64,000 nt of DNA from Diplonema papillatum (GCA_030068145.1 JAPJBO010000560.1:62001-126000), one strand, 5' to 3'; positions 43,080-54,220 are shown, counted from the stretch's first letter. The notes: a model not told the origin generated them from the sequence alone. Program-made: numbers and translations.

Positions 43080-45012
43080 AAACCCCCTCGCGCGCGCAAG
43101 TATTACATTTTACTCTTAGATCCTGACACTTCGACTCCTCGCACTCCTGTGTCATGGAAACCCACGAGCAAGCGTCAAACGAACGGCAGATTTACCGCTC
43201 TCAATACAAAACCAACGCCCCCCCTTTTGTCTGCGTAACTCATCGCGAACGCCTTTGCCCTTTTTTTTTGATCAGTGTACCGTTGAGAGACGTGCGTGAC
43301 TCCTTGCGAAGGGTGCAGCTGTAGCCAAGCTCACCCAACCCCACATTGTTTTTCGAAATGCAAAACGAGCCAGTCCACCCCCATTGTGTGATAATGTAGC
43401 CTGTTCGACTGTTAAGGCTTGTGTTAGTTTGGATTAGGATGTAAAGTATCCAAAACGCATCACCGGCTTCGCGGTCATCTCTTCGCACGTGACGTGCTTT
43501 TTGAGCCTTGTAGACCCAGTAGAAGGGTAGAATGCAGAGAATCCGAGGCGATTGCCTCTTCGCTTATGTTGCATCGTCGGTCTGAGAGGCCAGGGCACCT
43601 GTCCTGGCCTCTCATCCCAACAACAGTTCCAGGAGATAGCGGGTGGACTGGCTCGGTGCAAACGGCGACCTGGCTCCAAACCCAAAACCACATTGCGGTC
43701 CTGAGCGGCGGCCAGGAAGCAAACCCGAAAGCACGGCGCAGGCGGAGGGCAGTTCCTTGAGTTGCTTCCTACCCGCGAGCACTTCCAATCCACCCCCCGC
43801 CGTCTCCAATGCAGCCCCGTCACACGGATAAGCGAACTTCTTCAAACACAGTCTAAACCAGCTATGGTCACGCCCGATCCTTTGGCCGGCCGGTCTGAGA
43901 CGACTGACCGGTGGTTGCAACATTTTTTGGTTTCTGACCACTCATGTTAATTGGAATTTATCAGTCACTTTACCTGTCAGCTCTTGGCAACGCATCAGGT
44001 ACAACGACTGAGAAACCGGAAGCATAGAGTATTCTCGCCGTCGGCAAAAAACTATGGTCATTCCGTACGACAGGAAGATGTGGCCGGCATTGCGAATTTG
44101 GGGGAACCCCGATTGGAATTTTTCTTCCGCAGTAATCAATTAGCCCCACAGGCAGACGAGGCGAACAATTGACCCCATGTTCGGTTGTTGGCCGGAAGCT
44201 GCCGCCATCTTTTGTTTTTTTTTTCTTCTTGCATAAGGTGTCATGGGGGGCTTTCACGTGGCGACACTGTTGACCGCACCTTAATTGAGTCGCGGTCGCC
44301 GATCCCCCAACCGCCAGCATCATGTACTTGATGCGACGCGGAACAAGTGCTGACAGCACCGCCCGGCGAATAGAGGGCCACAAAAGAGGCAAATCAACCG
44401 GTCGGGGGGTGCTTAGCAGCCAATGGCCTGATGGCTGAGTGCAGACCTAAGCAGGGCTGCATCCTCGTGTTGTAGCCGTGTTGTGCATAAGGCTTCGTGG
44501 GGGCCTGGTCAACCACCTCATCACAATAGGCGCAAACTTTCTCGACAGTGGTTGGACAGTCGGGATTGCCGGGGGCGGGTCTCCATGAAGAAGAGAAGCG
44601 TAAAGCAAGATCTGCCCCCTGCGCCTGTTGTCTCCGGCTGTTTGGGCAGACGACACATACTACTACTACTTTGCGAGTACGTGCGACTGCCAGCATGATA
44701 CTGCTCTCGGGGTTTCTTTTCTGACTGTCCCGTTCATTGTTGAGCCACCTAGCTGCTTTTGGCATCCCCCACCCCCCCCCCCCCTCTCTTATCTTTGCGT
44801 GCTTCGCACAGCCACTGGTCATAGTTATAGGGTACTGCACCCACCACCACCAACTTGTGGTCTTGCACCACATGCGTCATGCCCGCTGCGCGGCTGGCCT
44901 AGGAAAATCCACTGGCAGAGGCGGACGGCAGGCTTATGGGCCGCACGATCTTGTATCGCGCATCTGCGCACTGGCCATCTCGCGATCCTATACCTTTTTT
45001 CAACGTCCCCTT
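43080..45012. other. Intergenic, with a hairpin and a repeat shared with 48.4 kb
   Basis: An 11-bp perfect stem lies at 43584-43613 (gagaggccagg and its inverse, 8-nt loop). About 44500-44600 (cctggtcaaccacctcatca with ggttggacagtcg) resembles 48360-48460 (cctggccaacctcctcatca with gattggacagtcg). No gene is seen. Confidence 0.5.
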
Positions 45013-45230
45013 TTTCTTTTAGCCACGCGCGATGTGCGTGTAAGGAAACTGAACCGCCCGAGTAGGACCTTCTGATCATGATCATTTGCCAATTTGCCAC
45101 CCTGAACCCACGTCCGCGGTCCGGGTGCAAGTGTAGGGCGGTCAACGAAAACTCTAGTATTCCTTTCTTCTTTCTTTAACCCGTTTTCACATTTCTCCTG
45201 CTGTTCTCGCGGTGTACGGGGTTCGTTCCC
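45013..45230 (+). repeat. Dispersed repeat family C, copy
   Basis: ttagccacgcgcgatgtgcg, gaaccgcccgagtaggacct, tgatcatgatcatttgccaa, then cggtcaacgaaaactctag. Confidence 0.88.
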
Positions 45231-46697
45231 CGTGCGCCTGTCGTCGGCGGCGGCCTTCCGCCAGCTTCCGCTGATTGCAGAATCCTCCCCACCTGGGTAG
45301 GGCCACAAGGTTGGGCCAGGCCTTGCCAACAGAACAGTCGGAACGTTTTGCAAAGGCAAGGCCGTGGCCCGCAGGACCGGCGCACGAGAGCTCGAGCCAG
45401 GCGAAAACCGCGGGCTGGATGACCGCTAATCAAACTGCCACCCGCCCGATCCCCACCCAGGGTTAAACTACGCCGTATCTAAACCCCCAACACCGCAAGG
45501 GAGAAGCTGCCGGATAGGGCCAGCTTCCCGGTCTCCAAACCCGGGTCTGGCGCAAGAAAAAAGCGGGGATCCCCCAGCTCGGAACCGGCTTGTGCGCTTC
45601 GCACTACTCCCGTGGGCCCATTTACCAGAAAGGGTAGCGGATCTGACGGAAGAATCCAGGAAATTCGGGAACAGAGCTTGCAGGAAAATTGTAGCTTAAC
45701 CCGCGATCCCCCACTCGGTGGCACTCGCCCGGTGGAAAGAAAAGAAAGTTTGTCGGCAACACAAAAAAAAAACACAACGAGAGAACCCATCGACACAACA
45801 CGGTTCGCAAACGAAAGCAAGTCGTATCGCCTCTTCCAAACTGTTTTGAGCATTTCATTTTTCCTTTCCGCATACCCCACGTCTCAAGGCTCCCGTCGAC
45901 CCGCGTCTCGCCTAGCACAGCAACCAAACCAAGAAACGAGAAGACTAAACGACATACCTACTCCCGTGTTGAAGATGGATTGGCATTCTCGCCCGTTGTC
46001 ATCTTAATCAAGGGGGTTTGGCTATCCATCTTATGCACGGGGGTGAGGTACCCCGTGTAAGGCGACTACACTGTAGTCTACGGGGGCACAAAACCCGAAT
46101 TATTCATCCATCTTATGCACGGGAGGGGGGGGTAGATAAAACACAAAAAGAAGGTCGAAAGACACCATTCTGTACTCCTCGTGCTCGAAGACGTGCACCT
46201 GCATAAGGAGGAAACAGGTACACTTAACCAAAAACCCAGGCGTGGGAGGAGAAAGAGAACAGCGTCGGCGAGAAGAAAAGCTTTGGTCAACGGCTTTATC
46301 GCGTGGGCGGCCCTGAGATTACCCCCCTCAGGCGGCACCACTGATTCACCTTTTACCAGACTTCGACGGTCTTACTTACTATATTCCAACCGTGTACGTG
46401 AACACAACCGCACACCTCCCCCCCGTTCCGGGTCAGAAAAAAAAAAATATTTAGAAGAACATTTCCGGAGTTGGGGCTGCGCTGATGAACGAAGTAACGG
46501 ACGATCCGCATCAACTGAGAAAATGGACGAAATGATGATGCAAAAGGTTCTTGTTCTTCGCGTGTTCAGGGGAAAAAACCTCTCTGTTTTCCTGTATTAG
46601 CACTTCTTCGTTGGCTTTCGCTTTCTCTATTCATGTGCAACCGTCGTTCCGGAAATGTTCCCGGCAGTACAAATTTACTATTAAGAATAGCTATTTA
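45231..46697. other. Intergenic; no gene seen
   Basis: tccatcttatgcacggg occurs at about 46026 and 46109 as a direct pair around a gactacactgtagtct palindrome, possibly a small remnant element. Nothing coding is convincing. Confidence 0.45.
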
Positions 46698-46842
46698 TTC
46701 AGTGACAATGTTGTAGCCATATTTCACGAGGGAGCGGTTTCGGTCCGAGTGGAGGTATTTCCCGAGCCGAAGGCGAGGGAAATACCGGAACGAGGGCCGA
46801 AACCGCACCCGAGTGAAATATCACTCAATATTGTCACTGAAT
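46698..46842. mobile_element. Fold-back element, ~145 bp
   Basis: ttcagtgacaatgttg at the left faces attgtcactgaat at the right. Pairing continues inward (atatttcac, gcggtttcgg, ggtatttcc) almost to the centre. Typical fold-back MITE architecture, not coding. Confidence 0.82.
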
Positions 46843-46863
46843 TATACATTGTATTCCACTCCT

Positions 46864-47350
46864 AAAAAAATCGAGAAGGGTTTGTAATGGGCGCGTGACG
46901 GGCGCGTGACGGGCATACCGTGTGACACAGCGATAGCACTTCGTCGTAGGGAGAGAAGATGGATAGGGAGGGAGAAGATGGATAGGGAGGGAGAAGAAGT
47001 CGAGGGGGAAGATGTTGGGCAGACGTTGGATGACCTTTGCGATATGTGTCTCGGGTGCAAAGACATTTTTGGCATCGGGAACCATTTTTCACGAGGGCCT
47101 TTTAGTGGTCACGGGAGGGTCTAAATTGGATTCTGATGGCTGCAATGGCCTCAAATGCCTCCAAATAGTCAATTTTCCTGGGGGTTTTTTTTTTTTTTTT
47201 TTGAAAGGGCCCCCTTAGCGATTTTGCTGTGTTCACCATGGAGTGACAATAAAGTAACTGGGCGTGACAATAAAGTCTTTATTTTACGCCCGTGCACTAA
47301 AGTGATTCTTTACCGTCACGCTTCCATTACAAACCCTTCGAGATGTTTTT
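46864..47350. mobile_element. Non-autonomous DNA element with 38-bp inverted termini
   Basis: The left terminus (gaagggtttgtaatgggcgc, 46864-46901) and right terminus (47313-47350) are inverses at about 33 of 38 positions. The 487-bp element carries direct duplications gcgcgtgacggg and ggatagggagggagaag, a T-run, and no transposase. Target-site duplication unclear. Confidence 0.75.
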
Positions 47351-47892
47351 AACCTTTCCGGCGCGTCCGCCGCCTCGCTTGCATGACCGCTGCTCATCGT
47401 GCAGTGACAAATGGTGAATGCGCCCCCCACCCCCAGACTCCAGAGAAGTAGCTTCATAGAACCGATGTTAAAACACCACGAAACTCGGAAAACAAACCAA
47501 GGAACTGCATAGCCAGCGGTGGGTGGCAGCGCCGTCGAGCGAGCACGAGACACAGGCACGTGTTTGTTACTCGTTCGGGGTCTGTTCCCCATGCTCTCAA
47601 CGCAGTGAGCCCCAAACGCTGTCCAGCATTTGGCAGGCGTTTCCAATTGTGTTCGTGGGCCCAAGCTACTTTTCCGACCCTCATGATCAAAACAGAAAAG
47701 TCGAACAACACCAGACTGCACATCAACATCGGTTGTCGGCTCGGCAACACAACAGAAGAAATGGAAGGATTGCGCGGGGTGCGGCCCTTTCTTTTCCTAG
47801 ACTGTCTTCGGCACAGCCGCAACCATTTCTTCCGTTGCTTCTTTATTTGCGACCAGGGGTTCCTCCCCCCACACTCTTTCTTCTTCTTTTTA
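47351..47892. other. Intergenic; no gene seen
   Basis: Overlapping frames on both strands; none looks like protein. Confidence 0.4.
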
Positions 47893-48115
47893 ATAAGCAC
47901 CGGAGGCCGCCAGGTGCCAAATCTCAAAGTAGGAGATATGCTGTAGCCGACACGAAGCACAGGTAAGTCTGGGTTCAGTGCCGGGCGTAAGCATCCAACA
48001 AAACCGTACAGGAACCAATAGGTTGTTGTTGTAGTGTTCTTCCCTATCCATCCTCTATCGAAATAAGCACCGGGCGGCCCATCCGAGTACTTTGCTTGTT
48101 CTCCTGCCCTCCTCG
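47893..48115 (+). repeat. Dispersed repeat family A, long copy
   Basis: aataagcaccggaggccgcc through gccgacacgaagcacaggta to cgtaagcatccaacaaaac, followed about 60 bp later by tcgaaataagcaccgggcgg and ccgagtactttgc. The second piece also follows the 54-kb copy, suggesting a composite or longer element. Confidence 0.75.
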
Positions 48116-48909
48116 AAAGAGCCCTTCTCCTTCGTTCTTTCTGTGCTGGGGCAGCCGTCACAGTTGTGAGACTGACCGTTGAAGGGCACTACCACCCCCC
48201 CCCCCCCCCCCGAGCTCTCAACACGCGTCTGATGCAGCTGTTGTGTGGGGGCGCCTATGGTTGGCGCGTCGGGTCTTCTTGCGGAGATTGCTGTCACAGC
48301 AGTCTGTGTCAGGTTGAGTGGCGACGACTGACGCCGCGGGGCTTGCAGAAGGCGGCTCGGGAGCCTGGCCAACCTCCTCATCACTAGACAGCACAAACCT
48401 GTCGCGCCTGAGATTGGACAGTCGAGCGATTGCCGGGAAGGCGGGTCCCCCCACGAGAGTAGCAATAGTAGGATCCAAGCGAACTTCTATTCCTATTTTG
48501 AAGACAAGGCCAAACCCCCCTGCTGCGCCTTCAGCTGCCTCTTCGACATGTCGACAATAGCCACTCCAACTACCCCTTCACTCCCTTCTCCTCTTGTCAG
48601 CTCTTCCTGTCCCTTGTTCCATTGGCCTCTCACTTCTCCTTTTGTTATCTTCTTTGAAAAGGGGGGGGGGGGGGGGAATACAGCGTTCTTGAACTTAAAA
48701 CTTCTTCTGATACGAAAGAGAAAGTCCGCAGGTCTCCTTTCCCTTCTCTACTACGGGTGCGTGCGCTCACGGTGGTGGCTGGCAGAAGCGCGGCTCTTTT
48801 TCGGAGGCGGGACATTTGGCTTTGTAGGCCAGTCGTCCACTTCTAGCTTGCTAAGGGCCAGCATCGTCACGTAAGAAAGACGTCCCCACTTGTTGCAGGG
48901 ACGGACGTG
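48116..48909. other. Intergenic, C- and G-runs; no gene seen
   Basis: C-run at 48195-48211 and G-run at 48661-48677. The repeat shared with 44.5 kb lies at 48345-48460. Confidence 0.45.
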
Positions 48910-49765
48910 CCAAGGGGCAAGCGCGGTAGTTCAACGAATGCCGGGCCATCCAGAGAGATCGTGCGTAAAGAGACCAAGGGGAAAATACAGTGGTTCAATG
49001 AAAAAGGCTGCCGTCCAGAGCGTTGCACGTGAAAACGAAAGACGTAGCCACAACGGGGAACCGAAACTGCAAGCAGTGCAGCGGTTCAACGACACCGACC
49101 CTGCGCCGCACGTGAAAACGAAAGACGTAGCCACGAAGGGGAACCTGCAAGCAGTGTGCAATGTGCGGCGGTTCAACGAAGCCCCGCCATCTAGACCCTG
49201 CACCGCACGTGAAAACGAAAGACGTAGCCACGAAGGGGAACCTGCAAGCAGTGTGCAATGTGCGGCGGTTCAACGAAGCCCCGCCATCTAGACCCTGCAC
49301 CGCACGTGAAAACGAAAGACGTAGCCACGAAGGGGAACCTGCAAGCAGTGTGCAATGTGCGGCGGTTCAACGAAGCCCCGCCATCTAGACCCTGCACCGC
49401 ACGTGAAAACGAAAGACGTAGCCACGAAGGGGAACCTGCAAGCAGTGTGCAATGTGCGGCGGTTCAACGAAGCCCCGCCATCTAGACCCTGCACCGCACG
49501 TGAAAACGAAAGACGTAGCCACGAAGGGGAACCTGCAAGCAGTGTGCAATGTGCGGCGGTTCAACGAAGCCCCGCCATCTAGACCCTGCACCGCACGTGA
49601 AAACGAAAGACGTAGCCACGAAGGGGAACCTGCAAGCAGTGTGCAATGTGCGGCGGTTCAACGAAGCCCCGCCATCTAGACCCTGCACCGCACGTGAAAA
49701 CGAAAGATGTAGCCACGAAGGAACCGGCAAGCATTATAACGAAAACCCCGCCACCATCCAGGCCC
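48910..49765 (+). repeat. 97-bp tandem array abutting a gene
   Basis: Between about 49110 and 49700 six units of 97 bp are virtually identical (for example cgtgaaaacgaaagacgtag ... gtgcggcggttcaacgaagc ... catctagaccctgcaccgca). Two increasingly diverged units lie to the left and one partly deleted unit at the right (about 49695-49765). The unit is not a multiple of three. One frame crosses the last unit into the downstream gene. Confidence 0.97.
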
Positions 49766-49906
49766 CGCGGAGAATTCGAGCTTCTCTACGCGGCCCGCGC
49801 TCTCGTTTCATCGCGAAACCGGCCCTGCTCCAAAAATCCACGCAAAATTACAGGGGCCTCACACCCACCGGGAAAAGGGGCCGCGCGTGTGGGGGGGAAG
49901 GAAAGG

Positions 49907-52900
49907 ATGTCGACGCCGGCTGCGCGGCCTTGCGCGGGGCTGGGTCAGGCGGAGTTGGCGAGCGACGACGTGCTGGCCGCGGTGAGCGAGGCCGACAGTC
50001 GGTACGAGGAGTCGCTGGTGGGGGGGTGTTCGGGGGCGGCGCCGGCGGAGGTGCTCGCGTGCTTCGCGCCGCGGCAGCGGTGGCTCAAGCAGCGGCCGGG
50101 GCCGGTGCCGGAGGCGGCGGAGCTGCACACGCCGAAGATCACCGCCTACGCCCGCCGAATGTCCGTCCCGAAGGGCCGCGTCGAGGACCGGCTCCTGCAG
50201 CGCCGCAACGAGTACGCCGCCAAGCTCGACGTGCTGCGCCGGGGGCGCGACCTGGAAGAGCTCCACCTGCTTCGCGGGCCGGAGATCACCAGCCGCGCCA
50301 AAAATATCCGCCGCCAAGACTCGCCCTCGCGCGGCCAGCAGGCCCGGGCGACGACCCCGTTCTCCCGGCTGTACGGCAAGGCCGTCCAGAAGCGGGCCGA
50401 GGCCCCTGCGAAGCACCGGTCGCAGAGCGCGAGCGAGGACTCCGACGCGCCGGCGGACGCGAAGCCGGCGATCAATCCGAGCAGTCGGCGCCTGAAGCGG
50501 TCGACCGCGCACCTCCTGCAGTGGGACGCCGAGAAACGGGAGAAGGTCCGGCAGGAGCGTTGCCTCAAGGAGCGCACCAAAGCCACCGAAGCGAACTTCA
50601 CGCCGACGCTCAACGCGATGTCCCTGCGCATCGCCAGCAACCGCGTGTCGTGCGTCGAGGACTCGCTGCTCTCTCGCGGCGAGGCAGCGAAGCACAAGCG
50701 GTTGCTGCAGTCTGCCGGCGTGGAGCAGCCGACCCCCTCCTTCATCCGGCACTCCAACAAACCGGCTCCCGGGGGTCTGCCGCCACAGGGGGCCTGGCCG
50801 GCTGGCAAAATTCAACAGCCTTCCAGCTCCTGCTGGGAAGATGCCGCTGCCACGTACCAGCAAGCACAGCCGAGTGAGAAGCACGATGCTGGCCAGACCC
50901 GCCACGCTGCAGGGGTTGCTGCAGTGGGTCGCAGTTTCCAACAGCCTCGGATGACCTCTTACTGGAGCGGACCGAACGCGGGCGAAGAGGACGCCGTCCC
51001 ATCTCGGCAGCAAACGCATCCGAGAGCGACGCAGGCTGGCCAGACCCGACGTGGAGCAGGTAACGGGATGCTGCCCCCGGCAACTTCCTGCTGGGGCGAT
51101 AGAGCTGCCACGGACCTTGAAGACGACATGATCCCCTGTCACCAGCTGAGTCAGTGGGTGGCCGAAGGACAAGATTCTATTGCTGGTAGGGCAGACACCG
51201 GGTGTCCCGAGCTTTCGGAGTTTGTGGCGGAAACCAGCGCTTTCAGTGCGACTAGGCGATGGTCGTCGCCGCAAGACGACTTGCGCGCATTTGCCAACGA
51301 AGAAAGCGCCGACGAAGATGACACGATGGCATGCCAGCCGAGTCGGCTGGAGAATGGACAGCAGCAGCAAACAGCCTGGGCTCGTGGTAGCGGCAAGCAA
51401 CCACCAATGAGCTCTGTCTGGGACGAAGGAAACGCAGAAGAAGAAGACGAGACGACATATCAACAGAAAAGACAACTGCGACGGACGGAAGGCGGTCATC
51501 GGCAGCAGACAGCCTGGGCTGCTAGCAACAGCGGTAGAAACAAGCCACCGGCGAGCACTTACGACGGCGACGACAACAGCAACGCGTGTTGGCCAAGGGC
51601 CGAGAAGTTGCGGCCAGGGCAAGACGGCGCGACGTTGGCCTCCGACTGGTCTTTCGACTTGGAAGAATGCGCGCCTGACGCCTGCGACACAGAGGCCGAT
51701 GGCAGAGGCCTCGTGTCAGGCGGCGGGTCTCACAGCCGCTCGCCCGTCGGCTTTTCGGCGGTGTGTTATCCAAGCGTGCGTGCAAGCACGGCAGAAGACA
51801 CGGAGGATGAACTCGAGGCCCGCGAAGATGAATTGCCATTGCACAAAGAGATGCGCCTCGTGTCCCAAGAAGGGGGTTGTGTCGGTGAACTGGAGGATTG
51901 GGATGCTTCCGGTTTCAGTCGCGAGGGGGAAGGCCAGCCAATGGTCGGAGATGTAAATGACAGTCAACGATGGTTTGTCAACGGGCAAGAGCAGGGTGAT
52001 GCAAACTGGAGCAACGACGATGAAGAGGGATTCTACGGGGAGAGCGAAGCACCGGCTGCGCCGGCCGGTGCGCGCGCTGCTGCGCGTGAACGGGAATCGG
52101 GAAGGTGCTCGCCGGGGGCATCATGGGATGGTGCGGTGGGTGACCAGGCACGTGGCCGGCGGATCGGCGTGGTACAGGGAAGTGCGCTATCGGGAAGGTG
52201 CCCGTCGGGCGGATCCGGGGATGCTGCGGTGAGTGATCAGCGGCGCGAGCGGTGGGACGGCGGGGCGAGGGAAAGCGCGGAGTCGGGAAGGTGCTCGCCG
52301 GCGGGGTCCGGGGGCGCTGCGGTGGGCGACCAGCGGCGCGAGCGGCGGCGCACGTGGGAGGCCTTCATTTTGCGCCAGCGCAAGGCCGCCAAGGGCGCTC
52401 CCAACGCCTCCGGCATCGCCTCAAACCTCTCCAGGAACGACGACCCGGATCTCCCACTGTTCACGCCGAGAATCAACAAGCCAACTACCCCCCGGTCGCA
52501 CTCGCAACACAGCGTTTCCGACCGCACCGTGTGGGACCGACTGGTAGACGGCGCCCAGTCCATGACTTACCGCAAAGAGCGAATGCGGCAAACCGTCCTC
52601 GCTCAGGAAGAAGCTCACATAGCCGGTGAGCGTGTGTCCTTGGGCCCGTTCACCAAGCTGCTCGCAGAGCTTCGCAGCCAAAAGGAAGGCAATTCGGTGC
52701 GCTACCTCAGCCCCACGGGGCACATCCGAAGCAGAGCGACACGGGATTGGGTCGAAAAAGAGCACGGGTCCACCACCTTCAAACCAAACGTCTCGACCGC
52801 GTCCGCGAAGCTCGACGCGATGTCGGCGAGAGAGCTCTTACACGCCCACCAGCACGCATCCTCCCCCCCGGCGGCGCCGCGGCCCGGGCGGAATGCGTCG

Positions 52901-53443
52901 CCGAAGTCGGTCCGAGACCCGCGGGTTGTGTCGGCGGTATCGGCGTCGGCGGAGCCGCCCGGCGGGAAGAACAACCGGTGCGCCGATCGAGTCTCGCTGA
53001 TGCAGGTCCGGCACAGCAAAGCCGAGAAGAAGCTGCAGGAGAAGGTCGCGGAGAAGAACAGGCGCGAGGAGGTGCTGCTCGAGTCGATGCGCGCGCCGAG
53101 GGCCGGCAGCCCCGGGCCGGTGGCCGCCGCCGAAACGTTCGAGAAGCAGCAGCGGTGGTGCGCGCGGCGGGAGAACCGGCTGGCCAGCTTCCGCCGCGAG
53201 CTGAAGGACCGCGAGCTCGAAACCTGCACGTTTTCGCCGACCATCCACGCAGCCCCGGCGCCCGCGCCAGCGAACTCGTCGCTCTGCACGTCGCCGCGCG
53301 GCAGGCCGGCCTCACCCGTGACCCCGTTGCGGACGATCACAAACTCCTCGTACGCCACCCGGCACCAGGCCCGGAAGCTTGGTTCTCAAAGAGCACCCAG
53401 CGAACAAACCGTGGTTCTCGACCTCGACGAGCACAGTGACTGA
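49907..53443 (+). CDS. Large low-complexity protein with Phe-x-Pro-x-Ile/Leu-Asn motifs
   Basis: The product is 1,178 residues. Short motifs of one type recur, often with a nearby Ser: H-T-P-K-I-T (nt about 50130), F-T-P-T-L-N-A-M-S (about 50600), L-F-T-P-R-I-N-K-P (about 52460), F-K-P-N-V-S (about 52780), F-S-P-T-I-H-A (about 53230). Basic, coiled-coil-like helices surround them. The middle (about 50800-52000) is low-complexity with loosely repeated Q-x-A-W or S-x-W and acidic patches. At 52090-52350 a unit S-G-R-C-S-P...A-V-x-D-Q-x-R recurs three times. Motifs like these occur in large, cytoskeleton-associated proteins of protists (recollection, not proof). Start ATG 49907: upstream in-frame sequence is the 97-bp array. 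Function unknown. Confidence 0.85.
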   Translation: MSTPAARPCAGLGQAELASDDVLAAVSEADSRYEESLVGGCSGAAPAEVLACFAPRQRWLKQRPGPVPEAAELHTPKITAYARRMSVPKGRVEDRLLQRRNEYAAKLDVLRRGRDLEELHLLRGPEITSRAKNIRRQDSPSRGQQARATTPFSRLYGKAVQKRAEAPAKHRSQSASEDSDAPADAKPAINPSSRRLKRSTAHLLQWDAEKREKVRQERCLKERTKATEANFTPTLNAMSLRIASNRVSCVEDSLLSRGEAAKHKRLLQSAGVEQPTPSFIRHSNKPAPGGLPPQGAWPAGKIQQPSSSCWEDAAATYQQAQPSEKHDAGQTRHAAGVAAVGRSFQQPRMTSYWSGPNAGEEDAVPSRQQTHPRATQAGQTRRGAGNGMLPPATSCWGDRAATDLEDDMIPCHQLSQWVAEGQDSIAGRADTGCPELSEFVAETSAFSATRRWSSPQDDLRAFANEESADEDDTMACQPSRLENGQQQQTAWARGSGKQPPMSSVWDEGNAEEEDETTYQQKRQLRRTEGGHRQQTAWAASNSGRNKPPASTYDGDDNSNACWPRAEKLRPGQDGATLASDWSFDLEECAPDACDTEADGRGLVSGGGSHSRSPVGFSAVCYPSVRASTAEDTEDELEAREDELPLHKEMRLVSQEGGCVGELEDWDASGFSREGEGQPMVGDVNDSQRWFVNGQEQGDANWSNDDEEGFYGESEAPAAPAGARAAARERESGRCSPGASWDGAVGDQARGRRIGVVQGSALSGRCPSGGSGDAAVSDQRRERWDGGARESAESGRCSPAGSGGAAVGDQRRERRRTWEAFILRQRKAAKGAPNASGIASNLSRNDDPDLPLFTPRINKPTTPRSHSQHSVSDRTVWDRLVDGAQSMTYRKERMRQTVLAQEEAHIAGERVSLGPFTKLLAELRSQKEGNSVRYLSPTGHIRSRATRDWVEKEHGSTTFKPNVSTASAKLDAMSARELLHAHQHASSPPAAPRPGRNASPKSVRDPRVVSAVSASAEPPGGKNNRCADRVSLMQVRHSKAEKKLQEKVAEKNRREEVLLESMRAPRAGSPGPVAAAETFEKQQRWCARRENRLASFRRELKDRELETCTFSPTIHAAPAPAPANSSLCTSPRGRPASPVTPLRTITNSSYATRHQARKLGSQRAPSEQTVVLDLDEHSD

Positions 53444-53684
53444 TGAGAGAGAGAGAGAGAGAGCAACGCCTGCGCCTCTGAAGGAACACCTTCAGTCAAT
53501 TGCACATGAGACGACAAACGAGTCCTCGCACTCGTCGTTAGATGGTCAGCAGCTGCACTTATCGCATTGTGACGAGTACGGAACGCACTTTATGCGTGTC
53601 AAGGAGCTCGAAGACTGCAAGTTTTCGCCGACCATTAACGCCGCGCGGGAATGCACTGTGTGCGTGCCAGGGCGTCGGGCTTAG
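53444..53684 (+). other. Downstream frame with one more Phe-x-Pro motif after (GA)n
   Basis: Right after the stop lies (ga)n. A +1-shifted frame, already open from about 53379, continues to 53684. It encodes R-V-K-E-L-E-D-C-K-F-S-P-T-I-N-A-A, very like K-D-R-E-L-E-T-C-T-F-S-P-T-I-H in the gene body. This may be an extra 3' coding segment reached by splicing, a slippage-truncated end, or a decayed duplicate. Confidence 0.5.
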
Positions 53685-54029
53685 ATCCTCCCCCCTACCC
53701 CCATTCCCTCTTTTAGAGTATTTCTTTCTTCTTCGGGGTAGCCAAGTCCTTTCAGTCTCGTTTTGATTCTTGTCCCGCACGCACGTGCAAGCCCCGGGGC
53801 ACACCAGCTCGGCCAGGGTGTCGTTCTGGCATTTTACCAGCGCAATTCGGACAAGTCATATCACTCGTCGAAACAGGGCAACTCCATATCGCTTGCGTGT
53901 TTAGACGGAAACAAAACCCGAACTTCTTTCCCCTGTGCGCACGAAGTACGAACCGTCGAAAGCATTTCCGACCCTATTTGAAGCCATAAAACTCTGTGAG
54001 TTCAAACCAAGCCCACCACCAAAGTTTTG
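53685..54029. other. Intergenic; no gene seen
   Basis: Pyrimidine-rich at first, otherwise unremarkable. Confidence 0.4.
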
Positions 54030-54220
54030 AATACGCACCTGCCTTGCCTTGTAGGAAAATACTCGAGGCGCCCGCCAGCTGCAAGATTACAAACGGAGGA
54101 ATCGCACAAAACACAGTTATATCTGAGGTTGAGTGCCAGGCGACAGCGTTGAACGCAAATGACCCATTTTGTTGTTAGCTTCTCGGAATAGCTGGGCGGC
54201 CCCTCCGAGTATTTCCAATC
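54030..54220 (+). repeat. Dispersed repeat family A, diverged copy
   Basis: gcacctgccttgccttgtag, aatactcgaggcgcccgcca, cacaaaacacagttatatct, then gcgacagcgttgaacgc. A trailing ggaatagctgggcggcccct piece follows, as at 48.06 kb. Confidence 0.7.

Noticed and set aside
45213-45232. T-arm-like sequence (acggggttcgttccccgt) suggesting a tRNA
   Set aside because: No matching acceptor, D- or anticodon stems at the required spacing. It lies just beyond a dispersed repeat.
49161-49730. Sets of 68- to 82-residue frames on both strands of the 97-bp array
   Set aside because: They repeat every 97 bp as a by-product of the array and have no independent support.
49859-51622. Long antisense frame (587 residues) opposite the Phe-x-Pro motif gene
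   Set aside because: It mirrors a GC-rich coding region and has Arg/Leu/Pro-biased shadow composition. The + strand frame has the repeated motifs.
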